Of a DNA stretch of 64,000 bases, positions 56,166 through 64,000 are shown piece after piece. The stretch comes from Metallyticus violacea. Lineage: Eukaryota > Arthropoda > Insecta > Mantodea > Metallyticidae. A program made the position numbers and the translations under genes. The notes under the pieces were generated by a model. It was not told the DNA's origin and searched no databases. It saw only the letters and a list, made by a program, of their open reading frames with translations. Numbering within the stretch: position 1 is the stretch's first letter; the number at the start of each line of letters is the position of its first letter. Location: contig CM060834.1 in the NCBI GenBank assembly GCA_030762175.1, positions 69,087,001 through 69,151,000 of the forward strand, given 5' to 3'.

Positions 56166-57694
56166 TTCATAATGAAAATCTGGTTACTGGAAAACTGTTA
56201 AGTTTTCGATTTCCTTAGCCCAACTTTTTATGACGAAGTATTTTTATATAGTGTGTACAACATATTAAGTATATAATAATAAGGGAAGTTTCTTCCGCAT
56301 ACTTTTCTTTAAAACGGAAAATAAAACAGACATATCTAAAGTTTAGTAAAGTGCTTATTTTGTAAAAGCAATAACGTAAATATTTAGGTATTAAGTAAAT
56401 AAATACACAAATTATGTGTCAGTGCTTCATAAAATTAGCAAAAAAACCAACACGAACAGGATTTATATTGGCAGCATTTGCGAATTAAAAATACGAACAC
56501 AGGTCTCCTGTTTCGATGTCTGATAATAATCGATATACTGCGTGCTTGTTCAAGTGACGTGAGTCCATTACCTCGTACCTAAACGCATAGTAGCGTACAA
56601 TAGGAAGCAGGATCAGTTGTGTGGAATGCTGTTTGATCTCCCTGCTGCTTTGCTAGCAATTGCTGAAGCTGGGAGTTGCAGAGGTCAGCTGCTTGCATTT
56701 GCTCCCGGCATGCACTGCAGTAACTGTAGCAACTGCAATGGAACTACTGAACTTTGTAGCATATGTGGGGAAAATCCTTTGTTTCCAACTTGTTTCCACT
56801 AAACATGTTATGTTGTGTTTTATTTTATAAACAAAAAAAATTTTTTTAAGTTACTTTGATGAAGGATGTCAAATATAAATGTATTTACTATAATGCGTCG
56901 CGGTTCCATTTGCTCAAGGCGGATGAACCTTAAAACGTAGATACCTAGACACACCTCTTGTGTTTGCAAGTTAACATCCTCCTGTTGACATGTTCTCGCT
57001 CCCTCCGTTACTCGATATTTCTTAGCACAGTACAGTACTTTGGTAAGGTGTTCCCTCATCTTTCTTTCCTTTTAGAAAATTTCCCTGAACCGAATGTCTA
57101 GTGACAGAAGTGTCAATGGATTTCAGATTCACGAAGGCATTTCGTAACAAGCACTGCGTTTTAACAGATAAAAATAACGAAATGCATTTTAAAGAAGTTT
57201 TCTTTTCTAAACATTTTAGCTGTTTTTTTTTTTTAAGTTAAAATTGTGAAATCAAGACTTTGAAAACTTAAATTTTAGGTTTGAATGTTTAACAGACAGG
57301 AAACTTTTTTTTTAATTACTCTTTGTGTTGCTATATGAGACTTTTATTTTTAATGGCAATAGGAAACAAAACCTGTTAACAGGAACAATCAGATAAAGAT
57401 ATTGGTTATTAAAAGTTAAAAAAAAACTAATATAGTAATAACCAGAAGTTGTATAACCAATATGTTTCTAAAATATTAACAGCCAAACACGTGTTATTTA
57501 CACAGAAAATATCGAGGAACAATTTAAATGTTTTATAGTAGCTTATTTGTTAAACGCATTCTTATTATTATATTAAGGAACTTGGTGCGTTTCGGCAAAT
57601 TCTGAGTTTGCAAACAAAAGCTCGCGCATTTGATCGTTACCCTTATATATTTCTTGGTGGTGTAACTGCAGGTGCTAGAGTATTTCCAACTCTC
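56166..57694. other. No recognised gene; Cys-rich frame
   Basis: A 61-codon + frame (56617-56802) ends in a Cys-rich stretch (HCSNCSNC, then CSICG), but matches nothing I know. A minus-strand tRNA-like segment near 56490-56560 (AGGAGACCTGTGTTCG) faintly resembles family F at the window start. Confidence 0.45.
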
Positions 57695-58185
57695 ATTAGA
57701 GGGGGTGACTAAGTCGGTAACACTTGAAACTCGCATTCGGGAGGTCTACGTTCAATTCCCATTGGATTGGCCCCCTAACCTTGAAAATGTTCGTGATTTT
57801 TCCTAGTCACTTAGGCGAATGCTGGAACGAATTTTTACATTCGAAGAATTTTCCGCTCTCCCATTTGATATTATTTCATCCTGTCGAAAGTGCCAGGGCG
57901 AGGTGAACTATTGATGTGGCATTTGGAATAAAGGCACGCTTTCTGAGGGGCTCAAACAACACGAGGGGGAGGGCCTTCACTGCCGTCGGGGTGTTCTATC
58001 TGGAAACATGTTAGGGACACCATCTGCACCCGTGCAGTCACCACCTGTAGATCCTGGCCCGGTGTCTCCCTCACTGATCCCTTACTCCCGGGGGTGCCTT
58101 TATTGAAGATGCAGGCACAAATGGCCAGCCATGAGCAAGGAGTATCTTCCTCCACCTCAGACCCCCATCCATTAATCCATTTGCC
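57695..58185 (+). repeat. SINE-C copy, about 490 bp
   Basis: The head is GACTAAGTCGGTAACACTTG with the B-box-like ACGTTCAATTCCC. The body shares GTCACTTAGGCGAATGCTGG, GAAAGTGCCAGGGCGAGG, TTTCTGAGGGGCTC, GGGTGTTCTATCT and GAGCAAGGAGTA with the copy at 27150-27650 in the same order. Confidence 0.85.
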
Positions 58186-60994
58186 ACTCTTTGTTACGAG
58201 TTTGCGTTTTTGGAACGGTAGGGCTGTAAGCAATAGTTAGAAATAAACATCAGCAGTACTAAGCATCAGTAATATCTCTTCTTATTCTTCTTCAAAGACT
58301 TATTTGTATTTATTCTGGCCCCTCATTTATAAACATCTCTAAGAGCGTCTTTGGTGTATCGGCCTGCCATGACACTGCCCGGACAAATAAAAGTAAAACG
58401 ATTTATTCTATTTAATTATGTTTTATAAGTGTACAAGATTAGTGAAAAACGTCAGACCAGCTGACCCATTCGGAGTTAATTGTTATTACTGCGACTAGTG
58501 CGCAGATTTGGAATATTTTTTATTCCCCAAGTTTAACACAGCATTCTGAAAGTGTTCCAGAAGCATTGTATGCCACCATGCTAACTTTTATATATATATA
58601 TTTACACACTTTCCAGTCAGACGCGTGTTTCAGCTGCCACTACTGTGCATGTTACTCGCACTTCTTGGACTCATCATTTGCTATCTTGCATTCTGGTTGT
58701 GACACTAATTATCTAGCAACTTCTTTTAACCATGAGTTCTACTTATCAGCCTGGACGCAACGGCCATCCGGACGCCGACCAAACAAATCCCGGCATTACT
58801 CATCCTTTGGCAGATGACTGAATGGGATGCATGGTTCATTTTTTATCTACTGCTTGTTTTCCTAGCAGTACAAACATATAGAGCATATATACAGGATGGA
58901 AGGACATTTATTAAGAATAAAATTTTAAAAAATAATTTTCTTGATATGACTAATTTTTACTGAGATAATTAGTAAACAAAATGCAACGTGCTGCAACATT
59001 GCAGACTTAATCTGGAAGCTCGCTGACATGAAACTGCCATAGAAAAGCACAAATGAACAAATTTACCTTTACTCTCTTTTAAAAGTAAATAAATATTCGA
59101 CTGAAAAAGTCAGTAATATTAGCAAGAAAAGGAATAAAACAAGAACTAGCACCAAGAACACACATTTAGAATACGATGCAAACTGTTTCGTTGCCTTACG
59201 CCAACCTACCCACCCTAAAATTATACGAATACTTGAGCAGAAGCGCAAAGATAAACACCATTACGAAGAAGTAATGAAAATGAACAGACTGGGGGAATAT
59301 TTCCCCTCGTTTTTCTTAAAGAAATAGAAGACAATAAAGTGAGTGAACATAAAAGTCAGTTTCAACAGCTCCAGCTAAAGCTAATCTTGCAAAATGTAAA
59401 GATAAATAAATAACTCTTATATACCAAAAATAAATGAGTAAAGGATAATTTAAAACTTAAACAGTACGCATATATTGTAAACAGGAAAAGAAGGGAAATT
59501 TTATATATATATTTAATTTTTTCTACATTGTGGATTGGTTTGAGCAAATACCTTTTGGCTACAATGTTGGCTTTTTAGAGAGGTGATGAGTAAATTTTAG
59601 AAATTTTTAGGTAATGAATCAGATCTGTGCATTTTATGACTAAACTAGTACTTAAATAAACTTATTCTGAGCTACAAAGTATAATATTCTTGAATATTTT
59701 AAAACAAAATATGATATTTTTCTTAAGCCGTTCAGGAAGAAAAAAATGGTGAAACTTTCATAATATCCAAAGGAATAATACCCGAGAAGAAATTTATTAA
59801 GTTTCCTTCCACTCTGTACATTGCTAGGAATACTAAAAGTCACGAATCTACTGTACGGAGTAACGTCTCCTAACGCAGTGGAAGCCCATCAGTTGGATAG
59901 CCGAGCCAGAAGGATGGGCGTTTATTGCTTTCAGTGGCGCCGCAACGCGCCGAGCCGAGTTGTTCTCCGCAGCAAAATCGATAAGGTTGTAGTGCTGCTT
60001 GCTCGTCCCCGAGTGGGACATAATACTCGCGCTGAATGGTGAACCCCGCTGAATGGATGGAAAATCAATCCTTGAACCAGTTGTTTGTACGTATACCAAC
60101 TCTTCAGCTGGGAGCACAAAAGAACAAGCTCTATGCAAAAGAGTCAAGAGTAGGCGATGAGATACTACCTTAAATGACTAACAGTGCGGCTATTATGACT
60201 TTCAGATAAGTAGAAAACCGTTCGGTAACACAAACATCAATTAATAAAACACTCGAAACCTGAGAGTTCGCCGAGAGAGGCAATAAAAATGATTAACGCA
60301 ACATCTGCAACTTTGCAGCTTTTCTCATCAGCCAGTCATTTGTTCTGGGTAGAATTTTGACCGCAGTCTTATTCGATGCGCTCCCACTTCTTGCGAAGTA
60401 CTCTACTAGTCAAAAATGCCTTTCCTCAGCAGTACCATTGAAATTTCTCTAGGATAATACACAAGTCTTATTTTTCAAGAGTTATCCAACAAATGGTTCT
60501 AAGGGCTGTTAAAACGTGTTCGAAGAGCGTGGGTGAAGCATGCATGATGACGCCGAAGAGTTCCAGCTTAGTGTTGAAAGCTACCCCTATACAGACCAGG
60601 CATGAAGGAAGCACATATTTACAAGTAAGTGTTGAGGAATCACGTTAATCTGCTTAAACACTTGTTTAGACTTTAAATTATTGTCTGACGATTCAGTTTT
60701 GGGTCCACGTAAGCTAGACTCTGTTGCTACCGTCATCTTTTTCTTCTACTTTCCTCCAGAATTGTTAGAATTTTATGTTGTCCATCTTTGTCTTTGTTAC
60801 CCGGCTGCCTCTCTATGTAATCTACCCATTTCTTTCTGTATTCTTTTATCTTTTAATTTACGTTAAATATATCCAGTTGTCTTACAATTCGTTTCTTTTT
60901 TATCTGACACTCAGAGGACAACAATTTCATCTCAGGGGCTTGTATCCTATGACAGTCTTTGTTACTGTCCAGAGTTCAGGTTTCACATATTGGA
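58186..60994. other. No recognisable gene; GC-rich patch near 59870-60060
   Basis: A GC-rich patch (overlapping frames of 73, 99 and 62 codons) stands out but has no known motif. Elsewhere it is AT-rich with a TA run near 58590-58602. Confidence 0.5.
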
Positions 60995-61213
60995 TCATTC
61001 ATGGGTTGTAGCCGGTTTACGCAGCTGGTTGGTCGGCAATCAGAGCTTAACTACCGATGAAGTGAATGTAATGTTCGCGCAACTGAATGGAGTTCTCGCA
61101 ATTATAACTACATTGAAAATTAGGACTTATGTGAAGTATTGGAAAATTTTTCTTGCCACATCCACAAATTTCTGGCATCTCTTTAGAAAATGTAATTCAT
61201 CAGTTCATCTTCG
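60995..61213 (+). repeat. Left copy of a dispersed inverted pair
   Basis: It aligns with the reverse complement of 61646-61855. Shared blocks include TTCATGG, CGCA.CTGG, GCGCAACTGA, GTTCT(C/T)(G/T)CAATTA and CAGTTCATCTT. Identity looks like roughly 70-75%. Neither copy is fully open. They are probably two copies of one old repeat, 432 bp apart. Confidence 0.75.
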
Positions 61214-61645
61214 CCTGATATTTTAATAAGTTTTTCTGTGTGGGGATTGTGTCACCTCTTTATTTTTCAACTTTCCCCATAAATAAAAATCACAGTCAGT
61301 AAATTATACTTGCATTATTCTGCATTTATGGTAATTTCAAAAAAAAAGATAGGCTCTACTGCTTTGCATATATTTACTGCTCACAACATACCTACCAATT
61401 TTCTCATAAAGAGATTTAGTTATAAAATCGGGTTTTCTGAACTCTTAATATCTGTTATTTTGCTTCAAAACATGATCACATAAATGGAACCATGCTTCAT
61501 CACTGAAGAATATGAAACATGAATAAATTATTCTATGAATAACGTTCCGTAACATTCAATGGTATAAATTTACCCGAATATCAATTGCTTACAATTCATG
61601 GACAATAGTGATCTTGTATGCTTTCAAGTTTAAATCCACCAAATT

Positions 61646-61855
61646 TCGAAAGATGAACTGATGCATGTGGATGACAATTTTCTATAGCAAGACAACATTT
61701 GCAACATTTGCTATTATAAGGTTTGTGTTTCATTGTAGTTGTAATTGAAAGAACTTGAATCAGTTGCGCAAGTGTTACTTCCGCTTTGCCGGTAGCTAGC
61801 GCACTGACTGCCAACTTGCCAGGTGCGTTGAAACAGACGACAAAACCATGAAAAC
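61646..61855 (-). repeat. Right copy of the dispersed inverted pair
   Basis: See the partner at 60995-61213. Read on -, this copy is open over 72 codons (61596-61814), while the partner has stops and an indel in the matching frame, which argues against coding. Confidence 0.75.
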
Positions 61856-62733
61856 CTCGGTTTTAATGCAGTCACTGACATCAATTTATAAAACTTCAAT
61901 TGCACATCCTTACGGATCTTCCTTTATAAATGTACCATACAATGGGTTTTTGTTATTATTTATTTGGCATCATATAATTAAAATATTAACCTGTTCTATT
62001 AATTTGCCATTAAATACTATTTAACTTTTTACTGGATGTTTCCACAGAAAGATAATACTTTAGTTTTTTACCCCTAATAAAATATTAAGATTATATTCTT
62101 TAATAACATTGCTTAAATTATAAAATACTTAGTGTAAGAGATCTTCCGATCCGGAAATTAAAAAGTTATCCTGCATAAAAAAAGAATTTATAATTTAAAA
62201 TGCTTTAGTTGAAGTTTCCGCTTTCCATATTCTGATTGCATCATCAAATTAAACAGCGTTGAAGACAGCGAACGTCCTTAACTGATTTCTTGATTTGTCA
62301 CAATAGTGCTTTCACTTATGGACCATTATTTTACTTTTAATGTTAGATCCTCATATAAATGTTCAATTCTTTAATCTTTAATAAATGGTATTCCTCTATT
62401 TAGGCTATGTGCTACCGTTATTTTCATTACGTATGTTCCTGAATTTTTAGAAGTTTGAGGGAGAAAGGTTAAGCATGCAAGGGTATAACCTGCTACTGTT
62501 GAGGGGTTTCACGTTTGTACTTGGGATAGGAAAGGGGTGTCCGTAAAACCTTAATACCTTTAACCCGAAGAACTTTACATTTGTGGGTGTGAAACTTAAG
62601 GTTTCCAAAAAGTAAAAATTGTGTATTTACGCTGTAAGGTATGTATATAGGACAATTATAAGCTACTGTTTTATTAGAATTGTTTTACAATGAGATCTTA
62701 TTAAAACTTTAATTTTTATTTTGTCATCCACTT
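61856..62733. other. No recognisable feature
   Basis: AT-rich; nothing identified. Confidence 0.55.
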
Positions 62734-62837
62734 GTTTGGACCTCGCCTTATGCTGCAGTCTCGTGTCGGCAATCAGTAGCCGTGTGCACATCATGCAACT
62801 GCCGGGGTCTGTCTGTTATGTAAAGCGAGGTCCAAAC
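62734..62837. repeat. Short hairpin with 17-bp stem
   Basis: GTTTGGACCTCGCCTTA (62734-62750) pairs with TAAAGCGAGGTCCAAAC (62821-62837) with one mismatch. The 70-base interior is GC-richer than the flanks and has partial further complementarity. Size and form suit a tiny MITE or a small-RNA precursor; nothing decides between them. Confidence 0.7.
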
Positions 62838-63263
62838 GAATACTATATTCTCAAGCAAAGTTACTTATTTAACTTGTGTTCTTATCATGTTACTGCAAAG
62901 ATGATTGTACAGTCCTAATGTTTGTGTAAAATACACGGAGGTGCAGTTTTTTTTTTTATTGCTGATTATAGCTTTTCGCACACAGTTCTAATTTAAATCC
63001 TCTAAGGCCATATTTTGGCTATTAAAATGGTCAAAACTTCGTGCTTTATGCTTACGTGATATACACCTAATTTAAAATATGTTTTCAATGTATAAATCTC
63101 TTCATTGTTAATTTTAATTTATCTCTTCACTCTGCTCTATCCTCCAAATCCAAATCTAATTCTTTTCTCCCTCATATTATAGCATTTTCTTCCTTTTTCC
63201 AGGCGAAATTCATTTTAAAACTATTCTTGGTAATTTTTTCTCGGCTATTCTTCTTAAATGACC
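62838..63263. other. No recognisable feature
   Basis: AT-rich spacer before the SINE-C copy. Confidence 0.55.
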
Positions 63264-63535
63264 AAGTACGAAGCGGACTAGCGTAGGCGGAAACGCTCGG
63301 GACTCGCAGGTCCCGGTTTCAAACTCCTTGGGCTTTTTCGTTATTTCCCCTAGTCGCTTAGAAGAGAATTTTCAGCTCTACCATCTCGTATTTCATTCCT
63401 AGATTCTGTTGCAGTGTCGAAAGTGCCTGAGCGAGGTGGGCTGGAGTGGTAGTTAAGGTTTTTACAAACGGCCAGCCATTGAACAAGGCAGTAGTACCGA
63501 AATATTCTCCTCCGCCCCTAACAATCCAATTCAAT
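63264..63535 (+). repeat. SINE-C, internally deleted
   Basis: The head is GCGTAGGCGGAAACGCTCGG with the B-box-like CCCGGTTTCAAACTCC. Then come CCCCTAGTCGCTTAGA and GTCGAAAGTGCCTGAGCGAGG. It jumps to ACAAACGGCCAGCCATTGAA and ends CCCCTAACAATCCAATTC. About 220 bp of the middle present in the other copies is missing. Confidence 0.83.
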
Positions 63536-64000
63536 ATATGACTAATCTTTATTTTATATAATCCAATATTCTCGATTCCATTCTCAAATATTTCTGTTGG
63601 TGATAACTTTGGTTTTAAATTTTAATTTAGCTGTTAAGTCTTAGCTACAAATATTCTGGTAATTCGAACTATTAAGATACCTATATATTTTGATTTTGTT
63701 TTTCCACGATATATTTTATGCCCTAATATGCCAATTAATAATGATATTTCCAAACTATCATTTTAATTTTACGTTTATTATTTTCTTGCTTTCTGTGTTT
63801 ATTTTTCTTTTATTTTAAGGTAATTTTGAAATTGTAAAAATGTTCATAACACGAAAGCAACTATATATTATAAATATTTAGTTCATAATTTAGTGTCCAA
63901 TTTGACCAATTGACTGTAATAGAACCTCTCGCTGTACTTCGATACTTACATATTTGGACATGTCGAATGTATGCGGAAAAGCCGTCCAAGGATAACTGGT
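63536..64000. other. No recognisable feature
   Basis: AT-rich to the window end. Confidence 0.55.

Noticed and set aside
56617..56802. Small Cys-rich secreted protein
   Set aside because: 61 codons with Cys clustered only at the end, no convincing signal peptide cleavage region, no homolog recognised and no splice support.
59848..60147. Gene in the GC-rich patch with three overlapping frames
   Set aside because: Frames compete in different phases and strands, no motif is recognised; more likely an unidentified repeat.
1..64000. Integrated viral sequence
   Set aside because: The reverse-transcriptase and transposase motifs seen fit LINEs and DNA transposons; no capsid, envelope, integrase or long terminal repeat was recognised.

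Overview
The window looks like repeat-laden, gene-poor DNA from an animal nuclear genome, most probably an insect. It is AT-rich, has no long open reading frame (the longest is 127 codons and is not recognisable), and has no bacterial-style gene packing. Most of what can be identified is mobile-element debris. It includes several tRNA-derived SINE families, decayed LINE reverse transcriptases, and broken transposases of Tc1/mariner-like, hAT-like, PIF/Harbinger-like and pogo-like types. An insect, possibly a polyneopteran such as a cockroach, termite or stick insect, is suggested by the mix of Jockey-like LINEs with these transposases. That placement is inference, not proof. No intact host gene, rRNA, functional tRNA or CRISPR array was found.

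Two SINE families dominate. SINE-A (about 290 bp) has a head resembling tRNA-Gly. Its 3' end reads on the + sense as GACCTGAGATGTTAAAGAGC followed by A-rich or simple-repeat DNA. SINE-B (about 280 bp) has a tRNA-Ser/Leu-like head and ends in GGGCGTTAAACACTACTAAAA. A third family, SINE-C (about 500 bp), has three copies. Eight SINE copies have readable target-site duplications (TSDs) of 9-12 bp.

Region by region: 0-1.5 kb holds SINE pieces and unrecognised DNA. At 1.5-1.7 kb there is a foldback palindrome. From 2.1 to 5.3 kb lie three mariner/DDE transposase relics. At 5.8-7.0 kb there is a LINE relic on the + strand. At 7.6-8.5 kb a Harbinger-like relic is split by a SINE-B. At 10.2-11.1 kb a Jockey-like LINE lies on the - strand. 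At 11.9-12.6 kb there is a pogo-like remnant, and at 13.2-14.0 kb a nested SINE island. From 20.6 to 21.8 kb runs a 20-bp minisatellite with 120-bp higher-order units. At 26.9-28.1 kb a terminal-inverted-repeat element carries a SINE-C. At 28.7-29.2 kb there is a hAT-like relic. From 34.7 to 36 kb a DDE transposase relic sits beside two SINE-B copies. At 40.7-41.4 kb lies a TTAA-flanked element. At 42.5-45.2 kb there are two sibling hAT-like elements of nearly equal length, with a third end at 50.3 kb. At 47.5 kb there is a perfect 42-bp inverted repeat. At 53.6-54.7 kb lies a tandem array of about 135-bp units. A diverged 210-bp inverted pair lies at 61.0-61.9 kb and a short hairpin at 62.7 kb.

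The genes do not work together as a pathway. What the window records is a history of insertions, with SINEs landing in dead transposons and in each other. Protein assignments were made by reading conserved motifs by eye and remain to be confirmed by homology search.
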